Shown here piece after piece: positions 18,794-27,914 of a stretch of 64,000 nucleotides of DNA (its first letter is position 1; every line of letters begins with the position of its first letter). The translations under genes and the position numbers were made by a program. The notes under the pieces were generated by a model that ran no database searches, was not told where the DNA came from, and saw only the letters and a program-made list of their open reading frames with translations. The stretch spans positions 1,486,352-1,550,351 of the forward strand of contig NZ_OX366394.1 in NCBI RefSeq assembly GCF_947251865.1, given 5' to 3'. This DNA comes from Wolbachia endosymbiont (group B) of Protocalliphora azurea (GTDB lineage Bacteria; Pseudomonadota; Alphaproteobacteria; Rickettsiales; Anaplasmataceae).

Positions 18794-19429
18794 GTGCAAT
18801 TAAATTTATTTAGCAATAATCAAGTTGATTATTGCTGGCAAAACTATATCACCTTAGACGAAAATAAGCACGTATATAACTCAATAGTTAACGATTTATC
18901 TTGGAAATGCCTGATTCTTTTTGGACCTAACAGCTCTGGAAAAACTCACCTTGCTCATATTTGGCAATCAATAAACAATGCAATTTTTATCAATGTGAAT
19001 AATTTTGTAAGCGAAATTAGGTATAGCGATGCGTTTATTTTAGAGGATGTACAAAACATTAAAGATGAGGAAATGTTGTTACATTGTTATAATTATATGA
19101 AAGAAAATGATAAGAGACTGCTAATCACTTCTTCAATTTCACCAAAAAAGCTTAACTTCAAACTAAGAGATTTAAGCTCCCGAATATTGTCAACTACCAG
19201 CGTAAAAATTTTGCCTGCAAGCGAGGAATTATTAAGAATTATGCTAATAAAACGATTTTCAGATAAACAGTTAAAAATTGATTTAAAAGTGATTAATTAT
19301 ATTCTAGCAAGAATAGAACGTTCTTTCCACAGCATTAATAAAATTATAGAAAAAATAGATAGTGAATCCATAGGATCAAATGTAACCATTCCTTTTATTA
19401 ACACTTTATTAAAAAAAAGTCCCAAGTGA
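18794..19429 (+). CDS. DnaA-like AAA+ protein (Hda/HdaA family)
   Basis: The 211-residue protein starts with QLNLFSNNQ, a beta-clamp-binding-like N-terminus. It continues with the Walker A FGPNSSGKTH (about residues 43-52), a degenerate Walker B (AFILEDVQNI) and SSRILSTTSVKI. It lacks the C-terminal DNA-binding domain IV of DnaA. Hda proteins stimulate ATP hydrolysis on DnaA with the sliding clamp and so restrain initiation. The start is GTG. AI-2E permease followed by hda is a common alphaproteobacterial arrangement, which supports the call. Confidence 0.8.
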   Translation: MQLNLFSNNQVDYCWQNYITLDENKHVYNSIVNDLSWKCLILFGPNSSGKTHLAHIWQSINNAIFINVNNFVSEIRYSDAFILEDVQNIKDEEMLLHCYNYMKENDKRLLITSSISPKKLNFKLRDLSSRILSTTSVKILPASEELLRIMLIKRFSDKQLKIDLKVINYILARIERSFHSINKIIEKIDSESIGSNVTIPFINTLLKKSPK

Positions 19430-19640
19430 TTCCTTCTGCTGCAAGACATTTGTTATATATATTAAAGATTTATTAATACCCATACAATAATGAAGTCGAA
19501 ATCACTATCTCTTTATGTTAAAATTATAATAAATACTATGATGTAATAAGAATAAACAGACATAGCTAAGGGATATTTTATATGATAGTAAAACTTACTT
19601 TACAGGATGTTTTTTATAGATTTGATGTTATAATTGAAAT

Positions 19641-19811
19641 ATGGTAAAAATAAGATCAAATTTAAAAAAAAGGTTAAAACAAAGGTTTGTAGTACTTACT
19701 TTATTGATAAATGCTTTGTTTATCTCATATTTTCTTATAAAAAACACAAAAAATACTTTCAATCAAATTATAGTCAAAGAAATAAATATAGGAGCTGATA
19801 ATGAAAAATAA
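19641..19811 (+). CDS. Small single-pass membrane protein before xerD
   Basis: A 56-codon frame starts at ATG with a strongly basic N-terminus (KIRSNLKKRLKQR). One hydrophobic helix follows at about residues 17-33, then a polar tail. Its last 11 bases overlap the start of xerD. The positive-inside pattern and the overlap suggest a real inner-membrane protein translated with xerD. It resembles bitopic proteins such as FtsL in layout only; no family is recognised. The preceding stretch 19430-19640 shows no gene. Confidence 0.45.
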   Translation: MVKIRSNLKKRLKQRFVVLTLLINALFISYFLIKNTKNTFNQIIVKEINIGADNEK

Positions 19812-20787
19812 ACAACCACAAAATAAAAAAGAGAATCTTTACATCACGTATTACATAGATGCTTTGGTTTCTGAAAAATCCTCTACACAAAATACTTTGG
19901 AAAGTTATCGTTCAGATTTACACCAACTTGAAAAATTTTTATTAGAAGGAGGCACTACCTTAGTTGGTGCAAGTAAAGCTAATATTAAAGATTATGTAAA
20001 CTTTTTACGTACACAAAAGAAATATAAAACTAGTTCTATATCAAGAAAAATATCTGCTATCAAAAATTTCTATAAGTGCCTATTTAATGATGGAATAATA
20101 GATTTTAATCCAGCACCGGCTAATGATAATGAATTAAGAAATCCAAAGGTTTCCCGTCCTTTGCCTAAGTATTTAAGTGTTCAAGAAATATTTTTGCTCA
20201 TGGAAACAGTAAAAAAATCAGCAAGCGGATCGAATAAAGAGATAAGCAGTAAAAGGCTATGTGCAATTTTAGATATTCTTTACTCTTCCGGGATGCGTGT
20301 TTCTGAACTAATTAATATGAAGTTATGTGAAGTATTACATTTAGTAAACGGTAATGGTAAAGAAGGCTATATAATAATAAAGGGAAAAAGTAGCAGAGAA
20401 AGGCAAATCCTTTTTAATGAGCAAGCATTGCAAAGTCTTAAAAATTATTTATCAATTCGTGACAATCTGCTTCCTAACAACAAAAAATCTGATTGGCTAT
20501 TCCCAGGTGATAAACCTAATAAACCCATTACAAGGCAAAGAGTTGGTCAATTAATAAAGGAATTAGCAAGAAAGTGCGATATTGATGAAAATAAAATCTC
20601 TCCACATGTGATTAGGCATTCTCTTGCTACCCATCTACTGAATAGCGGAGCAAATATTGTGCTGATACAAAAAATTCTTGGCCATACTAATCTTTCTACA
20701 ACACAAATATATACTCATATTGCTAATGAAAAGTTAAAGGACAAATTAGCTGATTCTCATCCTATTACTCAGATGATCAATAATTAA
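19801..20787 (+). CDS. xerD: Tyrosine recombinase XerD
   Basis: The 328-residue protein has the SAM-like N-terminal domain (NTLESYRSDL) and a complete catalytic set: Arg166 (SSGMRVSEL), Lys194, His269/Arg272 (SPHVIRHSLATHLL), His295 (LGHTNLSTTQ) and nucleophile Tyr304. RPLPKYLS before the catalytic domain resembles XerD rather than XerC. XerCD resolves chromosome dimers at dif. No integrative element is seen next to it, supporting a housekeeping role. Confidence 0.88.
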   Translation: MKNKQPQNKKENLYITYYIDALVSEKSSTQNTLESYRSDLHQLEKFLLEGGTTLVGASKANIKDYVNFLRTQKKYKTSSISRKISAIKNFYKCLFNDGIIDFNPAPANDNELRNPKVSRPLPKYLSVQEIFLLMETVKKSASGSNKEISSKRLCAILDILYSSGMRVSELINMKLCEVLHLVNGNGKEGYIIIKGKSSRERQILFNEQALQSLKNYLSIRDNLLPNNKKSDWLFPGDKPNKPITRQRVGQLIKELARKCDIDENKISPHVIRHSLATHLLNSGANIVLIQKILGHTNLSTTQIYTHIANEKLKDKLADSHPITQMINN

Positions 20788-20837
20788 ACTTATTGCTTTT
20801 AGTTTTGTAGTAAAGTTAAATTCAAATAAGTTTACGT

Positions 20838-21569
20838 GTGTTTGTGATTGCAAGTTTATTGTTTAATTTACTCCTTATATTATGGGAAGTATTCTATACT
20901 TTAATTACTCTCCCTGTAATTTTCTTTCCTGAGTGTGTAATAACCATTTTCCTTGTTTGCTCGGTGAGAGTTGTATTATTCATGTTGCGTTTATTATGTG
21001 GCATTAAATATGAAGTGAGGGGAATGGAAAACATTCCTAAGCAACCTTTTATAATTGCATCTAAACACCAATCTCCATTTGAAACATTTATTTTTATACT
21101 ACTCTTTAGAAAAGCAGTTTTTATTTTAAAACGTGAATTGAAATGGATTCCATTCATTGGTTTACATCTTATAGCGCTGAAAATGATTTTTATTAACCGT
21201 TCAGATGGTATCAGTTCTATACGCCATATAATTAAACTAGCAAAAATGCATATAAAAGAAAATAGAAGCATAATAATATTTCCTGAAGGCACAAGAACGA
21301 CTATAAACCAAAATATAAAATATCAATCGGGTATTGCTGCTTTATATAGCGTATTATCTGTTCCTGTGTTACCGATTGCTTTAAACACTGGTTTGTTTTG
21401 GCCAAAAAGCATACTTTCTCTGAGAAAGAATCCCGGAAAGGCGGTAATAGAAATATTACCTCCCATATATCCTGGGTTAAACAAAAATGAATTCTTGCAA
21501 AGTTTAGAAAAAATCATTGAAGAAAGAAGTAGTAGATTAATTGCAGAAAAAACTGATATTGCAAATTAA
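20838..21569 (+). CDS. plsC: 1-acyl-sn-glycerol-3-phosphate acyltransferase
   Basis: The 243-residue protein has two N-terminal hydrophobic segments (to about residue 54) and the acyltransferase motifs SKHQSPFET (catalytic His77, with Glu in place of the usual Asp, a variant common in alphaproteobacteria) and IIFPEGTRT. PlsC makes phosphatidic acid from lysophosphatidate at the inner membrane. The start is GTG at 20838. Confidence 0.9.
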   Translation: MFVIASLLFNLLLILWEVFYTLITLPVIFFPECVITIFLVCSVRVVLFMLRLLCGIKYEVRGMENIPKQPFIIASKHQSPFETFIFILLFRKAVFILKRELKWIPFIGLHLIALKMIFINRSDGISSIRHIIKLAKMHIKENRSIIIFPEGTRTTINQNIKYQSGIAALYSVLSVPVLPIALNTGLFWPKSILSLRKNPGKAVIEILPPIYPGLNKNEFLQSLEKIIEERSSRLIAEKTDIAN

Positions 21570-21612
21570 CAAAAAAACTTTATAATTAAAAGAAAAGTAC
21601 AGGTATTAATAT

Positions 21613-21882
21613 ATGGCAAATCATAAGAGTGCTAAAAAAATGATGAAGGTAATAGCAAAGCGTACTTTAGTAAATAAGATGCGAAAAAGCAAAACTCGTA
21701 CTGCTATTAGAAGATTAGTTGATATAATCAAGTCTGGTGACAAAGAGAATGTTGTCTTGGCATTTCGGAATGCTGAATCCAATTTACACAAATGTGTAAA
21801 TAAAGGTGTCATTCATAGGAATACTGCTGCACGTAAAATAAGTCGCTTAAATGCAAAAGTAAAAGCATTGATGACCGCTTAA
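21613..21882 (+). CDS. rpsT: 30S ribosomal protein bS20
   Basis: The 89-residue, highly basic protein begins MANHKSAKKMMK. It contains the bS20 hallmarks KSKTRTAIRRLVD and KGVIHRNTAARKISRLN. It is a primary 16S rRNA binder, and its length is normal. Confidence 0.96.
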   Translation: MANHKSAKKMMKVIAKRTLVNKMRKSKTRTAIRRLVDIIKSGDKENVVLAFRNAESNLHKCVNKGVIHRNTAARKISRLNAKVKALMTA

Positions 21883-21961
21883 TACGGTTAATGTAAAGTT
21901 AACTGTATTAATATATACTTTTCAGTTTGTATATTCTGTATAAAATTAAGTAGCTCAAGTG

Positions 21962-23203
21962 ATGGATAAAAAAGCATTATTGGAACTAAGTAATGGGTCA
22001 AAAATTGATCTGCCCGTATTAAGTGGAACAGTAGGTCCTGACGTGTTAAATATTAAGGATTTATATAAGACGACAGGATTATTCACTTATGATCCGGGGT
22101 TTGTTTCCACAGCTTCATGCTCTTCCACAATTACATTCATTGATGGAGATGAAGGAGTTCTTAAGTATAGGGGACATGATATAGCTGATTTGGCAGAGAA
22201 TAATAGTTTTACTGCTGTGATTTATTTATTGCTCTATGGTGAACTACCCAGTTCAGAGCAACACAAAAAATTTCTTCTCAAAATACAAGAATCATCCAAA
22301 GTATCAGAGCAAGTTACAAATGTAATCAAAGCATTTCCAAAAACTGCTCACCCTATGTCGATTTTAGTTGCATGTTTTGCAAATTTGTCAGCATCTTACC
22401 ATGAAACACATGGCAACAATGTCAATGGTGAAGATTTAGATTTTGGAATTTCTGCAATAGCACAAGTTCCTGCAATTGTTGCAATGATTTATAGACATAT
22501 CAACAATCAGGAATTCACAAATGCTAATAATAAATTAAGTTATAGTGAGAATTTCTTAAATATGATATTTGGCAGTGCTGTTAATAATACCCTTTTTGTA
22601 AAAGCTCTGGATAAAATATTTACTCTCCATGCTGATCATGAACAGAATGCTTCTACAGCAGCTGTCAGATTGGTAGGGTCAGCTGGTTCTAATCTATTTG
22701 CAAGCCTGTCTGCAGGAGTTGCTACACTTTGGGGTCCAGCACACGGTGGAGCTAATGAGGCAGTTATAAATATGCTAAAAGAGATAGAGCAAAGTGGAGA
22801 TGTAGATAGATTCATTGAGAAAGCTAAAGATGATAAAGATCCATTTAAGCTAATGGGATTTGGACATCGTGTTTATAAAAACTATGATCCGCGCGCGCTT
22901 ATATTAAAGGATGCTTGTCATGAGATTTTAAGCAAACTAGAGCAAAACAATGAATTACTTGAAATTGCAAAAAAACTTGAAGAAATAGCTTTAAAGGATG
23001 AGTATTTTATTACACGTAAGTTGTATCCAAATGTTGATTTTTATTCAGGTATAATAATGAATGCTATCGGTATCCCTTCAAGTATGTTTACACCCATTTT
23101 TGCACTTGCAAGAACCACTGGTTGGGTTGCCCAGTGGTATGAAATGGTAAACGATAAAGAAACCAAGATTTGTAGGCCAAGGCAGCTCTACCTTGGCAAA
23201 TAA
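21962..23203 (+). CDS. gltA: Citrate synthase
   Basis: The 413-residue type II citrate synthase has GVATLWGPAHGGANEA, the catalytic GFGHRVYKNYDPRA and KLYPNVDFYSG. It condenses acetyl-CoA and oxaloacetate in the TCA cycle. A GTG stands directly before the ATG at 21962; I chose the ATG. Confidence 0.97.
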   Translation: MDKKALLELSNGSKIDLPVLSGTVGPDVLNIKDLYKTTGLFTYDPGFVSTASCSSTITFIDGDEGVLKYRGHDIADLAENNSFTAVIYLLLYGELPSSEQHKKFLLKIQESSKVSEQVTNVIKAFPKTAHPMSILVACFANLSASYHETHGNNVNGEDLDFGISAIAQVPAIVAMIYRHINNQEFTNANNKLSYSENFLNMIFGSAVNNTLFVKALDKIFTLHADHEQNASTAAVRLVGSAGSNLFASLSAGVATLWGPAHGGANEAVINMLKEIEQSGDVDRFIEKAKDDKDPFKLMGFGHRVYKNYDPRALILKDACHEILSKLEQNNELLEIAKKLEEIALKDEYFITRKLYPNVDFYSGIIMNAIGIPSSMFTPIFALARTTGWVAQWYEMVNDKETKICRPRQLYLGK

Positions 23204-23265
23204 ACTTTCATTCACAATTCATCTTTGAATAGCCTAATTTCCTTTAGCTATAAAATACAACAAAT

Positions 23266-24723
23266 TTATTTTTTATTAGTTGATGTCTGCTTTTTTGCAG
23301 AACATTGGTCAGGCTGTGATATAGAAGGTTGGTTAAATGTTGTTTTGGGCTTATTAAAAGAAGATCGTGCTGAAGATCGTGCTGAAGAAGGGCCAAAGCC
23401 ACTATCTTTAGCCAAAGCATCATCCCCACCTTTACCTTCACCATAGTAGTCGGGCCTAAGGAATTTGCTCGAGTTTCCATTATGTGATTTACCTATAACT
23501 GAATTCTTAGGTGAACCAGCAAAACCACTATCTGCACTTGGTCCATCCGTCCCTACTTTTTCTTCAGAAGGGGCAAGAGTTTGTGGTTTCATAGCTGGCA
23601 CACGCGCAGGATCAATGGACAGTTTATAATCCTTATTGATTACAGAGCTCTCCATGATCTTATCCATCACACAGTAAGCAATGTCTGGGTTACGAAAGTC
23701 TATTGCATATATTTGTTCGGCACCATATGTTGGAAGACCTCTTTCTGCAATATCATCTTTTACATCACGCAATACTTTTGTACCACCAAACACCTTATTA
23801 TTAATATGATCAACTTCTTTTTCATTTAAAAACTCTATGTAATTACCACAATCAATAACAGGAGCCAAAATTGAATACTCATCTTTACTTTCTTTGTGAG
23901 AAGTATGCCACATAGAATCAATTGGTAGGTGCGGTAGTGCCTTACAAATAAAATCAACAACTGCGAGCTTCAGAGTGTCATTCATTTCATCCTCGGTACT
24001 TGAAACTTCCAAATCACGACACTTCGAGGATGCTTTATGCTTTGCTATATCTTTAATGAGCTTAGGATTATCAAAAATGCTTTTCTTTAGATATACATAA
24101 TTTCCTTTCTCTTCTAAAAAATCCTTAGTTTTTTTAGGACCATTTTCATAACCTGTTATCCTCGATGAGAGCAAATCTACAAAAGAACGTTGCAAATTTC
24201 TATCAACACACTCCGCACCATATAGATAAGATCCCTTATCAAAGACTTCATCAATTATATTATAATCTACATGTTCTTCTATCTCCTGCTCTGTATCACC
24301 TGATAGATTCTTATGACCTAGTTCCGATTTTTTGTCTTCTTTTTTTTGCTCTTTAATAAGATCTGTTGTAAATCGCGCAAGTTCATTAGCTAGCAAAAAC
24401 TTTAGATTAGAAACCACCTCTTTTCTCATTGGCACCAAAAATTTATTACCTACAGTCGATTTTCCTTGATCAAAGTTAAAAGGAAAAAACTTTGTATAAA
24501 AATTATCATCAAGAATACTTTCATCCGGACAAAATCTTTGTATTATTTTTTCTTTCATACTGCTCAGGTACTTTATGCGCCGATCAAGAGTCATATTATC
24601 ATCAAACGAGATAACAATATGATCATCCTTTACAGTAAAATTAGTAACAACAGCATTACTGAAACGAAGAATACTATTAAACGCTTTTACTAATTCTTGA
24701 TTTATTTTACTTTTATTAGGCAT
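23266..24723 (-). CDS. Hypothetical 485-residue protein with disordered tail
   Basis: No family is recognised. The first 370 residues look folded and soluble, with a charged KEQKKEDKKSELG stretch near residue 145. The last 110 residues are low-complexity, rich in Ser, Pro, Gly and Lys, with repeated DSGFAGSP/DSGFGPSS and a 12-bp tandem duplication giving SSARSSARSS. There is no signal peptide or membrane segment. The ATG follows AGAGAGGTGGAG. A small gene (24753-24941) lies 29 bp upstream on the same strand. The architecture resembles Rickettsiales type IV effectors, but that is inference. Confidence 0.75.
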   Translation of the reverse strand: MPNKSKINQELVKAFNSILRFSNAVVTNFTVKDDHIVISFDDNMTLDRRIKYLSSMKEKIIQRFCPDESILDDNFYTKFFPFNFDQGKSTVGNKFLVPMRKEVVSNLKFLLANELARFTTDLIKEQKKEDKKSELGHKNLSGDTEQEIEEHVDYNIIDEVFDKGSYLYGAECVDRNLQRSFVDLLSSRITGYENGPKKTKDFLEEKGNYVYLKKSIFDNPKLIKDIAKHKASSKCRDLEVSSTEDEMNDTLKLAVVDFICKALPHLPIDSMWHTSHKESKDEYSILAPVIDCGNYIEFLNEKEVDHINNKVFGGTKVLRDVKDDIAERGLPTYGAEQIYAIDFRNPDIAYCVMDKIMESSVINKDYKLSIDPARVPAMKPQTLAPSEEKVGTDGPSADSGFAGSPKNSVIGKSHNGNSSKFLRPDYYGEGKGGDDALAKDSGFGPSSARSSARSSFNKPKTTFNQPSISQPDQCSAKKQTSTNKK

Positions 24724-24752
24724 AACTCCACCTCTCTAATTAATTAACATAA

Positions 24753-24941
24753 TTACTTGCCACCCATACTGCTGCTCTGACCACTCTTACTACTACTGGA
24801 TTGATTTTGTTTCATTCGCTCTTGTTCACGCTTAATCCTATCGCTGAAATTATCTATTCTCTTTGGATCTAAATCTTTTTTATAAATCCTTGTTCTCCCT
24901 GAATCAGGTACTTTTTTATTTGGATCATTATTACCATCCAT
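24753..24941 (-). CDS. Small hydrophilic hypothetical protein
   Basis: The 62-residue protein is very polar (SGRTRIYKKDLDPKRI) and ends in a Ser/Gln/Gly-rich tail. GGAGG precedes the ATG at the right distance, which supports translation. It lies 29 bp upstream of the 485-residue gene and is probably its operon partner. The function is unknown; a small chaperone-like or accessory role is possible but unsupported. Confidence 0.6.
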   Translation of the reverse strand: MDGNNDPNKKVPDSGRTRIYKKDLDPKRIDNFSDRIKREQERMKQNQSSSSKSGQSSSMGGK

Positions 24942-25040
24942 ATTAGCCTCCGAATTAAATTATTATGTAATGAGTATATTAAGAATCAATTATCAGCACA
25001 AGCAGTTTTTTAACATAAATTTTATTCACCATTTTTATAC

Positions 25041-25575
25041 TCCTGGATTCCAGACTGGGATGACAAGAGAAGAAGTGCTGGAATAACAACTTTTTAAATT
25101 AAGTTTTCTGGATCCCAGTGTCAGCTACTTGGATGACAAGAGAGAGAGCTACTTGTCCGCCATGTCATTCCAGCACTTGATGCTGGAATCCAGATGAAAA
25201 ACCAGTGTCACGCACTGGGATGACAAGAGAGAGCTACTTGTCCGCCATGTCATTCCAGCACTTGATGCTGGAATCTAGAAGAAAAATGGATCCTAAACTG
25301 GAATGACAACTTTTTTAAACTAAGTTTTCTGGATCCCAGTGTCAGCTACTTGGATGACAACGGAGGGGCCACTTGCATGACAGCCTTTTAAAATTGGTTG
25401 ACACCTTTTTGGTACACAACCTTTGGTGCATTATGCACTCAAGACAATGTCATTCCAGCACTTCCTCTCTTGTCATTCAAGTAGCCTCTTTGGTATCAAA
25501 GAATAGCCTCTTTGGTGTCATCAAGTAGCTCCTTTAATGTCATTCCAGTGCTTGACACTGGAATCTAGTAAATTT
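25041..25575. repeat. Palindromic repeat cluster, left half
   Basis: The stretch contains no gene but many copies of short repeat modules. One module is CTGGATCCCAGTGTC-x-GGATGACAAGAG (copies at about 25108-25140 and 25328-25357, with variants). Another is a 52-bp unit GAGCTACTTGTCCGCCATG...GATGCTGGAATC, near-identical at about 25145-25192, 25229-25275 and, in the right half, 26321-26366. Each contains an inner palindrome CATTCCAGC...GCTGGAATC. Related modules lie in birA, before thrS and before terL. They are Wolbachia palindromic repeats in tandem mosaic. Confidence 0.85.
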
Positions 25576-25586
25576 ATTTATTATAT

Positions 25587-25880
25587 ATGAAAAGTTATTA
25601 TATTTATATACTTGCAAGTGAACGCAATGGAACCCTATATACAGGTATAACATCAAATTTGACTAAACGAATTTGGGAACACAAAAGCAAAGCCATCTCT
25701 GGTTTCACGTCAAAGTACAATGTTTGTAAACTAGTCTATTTTGAAGAATTTCAAGAGATAAACTTAGCAATTAGTAGAGAAAAACTCCTAAAAAGCTGGC
25801 AGAGAAAATGGAAAATAAACTTAATTGAAAAAACAAATCAAGAATGGAAAGATTTATATGATGAAATTGTGTCTGGATGA
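25587..25880 (+). CDS. GIY-YIG domain endonuclease
   Basis: The 97-residue protein is a stand-alone GIY-YIG domain. It has YYIYILASERNGTLYTGITS (the two GIY/YIG strands), KRIWEHKS with the catalytic Arg, and a C-terminal LVYFEEFQEINLAISREK with the catalytic Glu. It ends WKDLYDEI, as in the YhbQ/UPF0213-like group (COG2827). These nick or cut DNA; the cellular role is unclear. It is embedded between two halves of a dense repeat field with no other gene, which is unusual. Confidence 0.88.
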   Translation: MKSYYIYILASERNGTLYTGITSNLTKRIWEHKSKAISGFTSKYNVCKLVYFEEFQEINLAISREKLLKSWQRKWKINLIEKTNQEWKDLYDEIVSG

Positions 25881-25904
25881 CAGTGTCTGAGTACACAACT
25901 GTAC

Positions 25905-26398
25905 GAACATTGTAATATGGCGCATCGTTGGCACTGGCTTCCATTCAAGACGGTGTCATTCCAGTCTGGAATCTAGAAGAGAAAATGGATCCTAAACTGA
26001 AATAACAACTCTTTTAAACTAAGTTCTCTGGATCCCAGTGTCACGCACTGGGATGACAAGAGAGGAGGTAATGGGATGACATCAAAGGAGGCACTGGAAT
26101 GAAAATGAAGGGCTACCTGAATGACAGACCGGTTTTCATTCAAATTTTATTCAAGACGATGTCATTCCAGCGCGTGACGCTGGAATCTAGAAGAGAAAAT
26201 GGATCCTAGACTGAAATGACAACTTTTTTAAACTAAGTTCCTGGATCCCAGTGTCAAGCACTGGGATGACAAGAGAGGAGGCACTGAGATGACAACAAAG
26301 GGGCCACTTGAAGACAAGAGAGAGCTACTTGTCCGCCATGTCATTCCAGCACTTGATGCTGGAATCCAGATAAAAAACCAGTCTGGAATGACAAAAAA
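25905..26398. repeat. Palindromic repeat cluster, right half
   Basis: This is a gene-free mosaic of the same modules as at 25041-25575. AACTAAGTTCTCTGGATCCCAGTGTC units lie at about 26018-26058 and 26230-26272. CATTCCAG...GGAATCTAGAAGAGAAAATGGATCCTA units lie at about 25949-25995 and 26161-26207. A third copy of the 52-bp GCTACTTGTCCGCC unit lies at about 26321-26366. Nested duplication of a unit of about 210 bp is visible within this half (25949 and 26161). Confidence 0.85.
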
Positions 26399-26410
26399 AA
26401 GAGAGAACCT

Positions 26411-27646
26411 TTACACACCTCTCTCTTTGACTGAAGAAGCATGGTTTTCAACTCTCACATCATCAGTTAATCCTCCTGGCAATTCCACAGCAGCATTAGA
26501 CTTTTGCTGATCACCAAGCTTTCTCTCGCATGAAGATCCATTTAGCTCGTTTCTCTTTGTTATCCTTGTATCATCACTACATTTTTGTCTTTTAACTCTC
26601 CTGTGTTCCTTTCGCTCTGGAGCGGGTGGACAGACAGCTAATTTTGGTTTTTCATTTTTCTCTTCTTTTGCTTCTTTCTTTTCTTTATTCATTTTTTCCA
26701 GTTTTTGTACTTCACTATTTTTGTGACTTATAACAGGTTTAGGTAGAGTGTCTACTAATTTTTCTACAGGCTTTGGTAAAATAGCACGTTCTTGCTTGTC
26801 TAGAACAATTGGCATTGGAACTTGAGATGAAAAATTAAATAGGGAAATTGGTGTGATTTCATTCACTTTTGTTTCTATTTCTTGACGAACTTCTTTTGAT
26901 TCTGTTTTTTCTGCTTTTTTGTCTCTTTTTTCCTCAGTTACATCTTGCTCTACTACTGCTGCTAAATCAACTGCAAAAATTTCTGCAAACATTGCAATGA
27001 CTGAGCCCACGAGAAAAGTTTGAAGCTTCAATTTTAAATTTTGCAACGCTTGCAAACGTTCGAGTATTGCTATTTCTTCTTCAGGAGATAACTCACCGCT
27101 GAGTAATTTCTCCTGCAATTCTTTTATCTCTTTGTCTAGCCTTTTATCCCAACTTAAATCTAAATCTTTTTTGAAGATCTTTTTAACTAATTCCTTAAGC
27201 TTATCACGCAAAAACTTAATTATCGAAAGAAGCAGATTTTTCTCTTTCTTCTCCTTGAGCATTTTGTAGACTTTCGGATCTACATTTACTTCAAAAAGAT
27301 TAAAGAGGGATTCAAAGAAATTTGCGAATACCCCTTGATTATCATCAGTAAAGTCATACTCATTATCTTGTATATGTAGCTCTACTTGAGATAATGTTTC
27401 ATCAATGCAACTCGCAGCCTGACGCTCAAGCTCTATTCTCTTGAGCTCAGCTTTCCTAGCAAGCTCCTCCATGAATCCTTTTAATTCATTGAGCTTCTGC
27501 TCTGCAGAGAGATCTTGCTCTCTGATTCGATTAATGTAGATTGAGCTACCGTCCTCTTCGTTGTTATTGATTAAAAAATTTTTCATTGCTTTTTCTCCAT
27601 TAATTGAATTACTGTTTCTATAATTGTTTAGAAGGCTTTTTACCAT
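26411..27646 (-). CDS. Hypothetical coiled-coil protein with one membrane helix
   Basis: The 411-residue protein is not recognised. Residues 45-90 and 128-210 are strongly charged and probably coiled-coil (LNELKGFMEELARKAELKR; LDKEIKELQEKLLSGELSPEEE). A hydrophobic helix lies at about 210-232, followed by a long Lys/Glu/Pro-rich tail with KEKKEAKEEKNEKPK and HRRVKRQK. An internal ATG (27586) preceded by GGAG is an alternative start. It could be a membrane-associated or secreted factor. It abuts the repeat cluster, which begins 13 bp after its stop. Confidence 0.7.
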   Translation of the reverse strand: MVKSLLNNYRNSNSINGEKAMKNFLINNNEEDGSSIYINRIREQDLSAEQKLNELKGFMEELARKAELKRIELERQAASCIDETLSQVELHIQDNEYDFTDDNQGVFANFFESLFNLFEVNVDPKVYKMLKEKKEKNLLLSIIKFLRDKLKELVKKIFKKDLDLSWDKRLDKEIKELQEKLLSGELSPEEEIAILERLQALQNLKLKLQTFLVGSVIAMFAEIFAVDLAAVVEQDVTEEKRDKKAEKTESKEVRQEIETKVNEITPISLFNFSSQVPMPIVLDKQERAILPKPVEKLVDTLPKPVISHKNSEVQKLEKMNKEKKEAKEEKNEKPKLAVCPPAPERKEHRRVKRQKCSDDTRITKRNELNGSSCERKLGDQQKSNAAVELPGGLTDDVRVENHASSVKERGV

Positions 27647-27914
27647 TTTATCTTAAGTCTATAAAATACAATAACTCAATCTTATAATATGAAGTATTTA
27701 ATAAGTATTAATCTTAAAAAATATCAATAAATTATTGATATTTTTACATTCATACTATATACAGCCTAGCATATATTACGTAATTTTTCAAGAACATATT
27801 CACTATAACAGAAGACTTTCTTATTTGCCTCTAAAACACCTGCAAATCATATAATAAAAGAATATTATAATGTTTAATGTAATACTATACAATGTTATAA
27901 AATATAGTATAATA

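Noticed and set aside
23225..23480. Short frames on both strands at the end of the 485-residue gene
   Set aside because: They are shadows created by the low-complexity Ser/Arg tandem repeat in that gene.
25041..26398. CRISPR array
   Set aside because: Repeats are of varied length, in both orientations, without regular unique spacers, and no cas gene is present.
26289..26510. Open frame of 73 codons on the plus strand
   Set aside because: It translates palindromic repeats and the antisense of the 411-residue gene.
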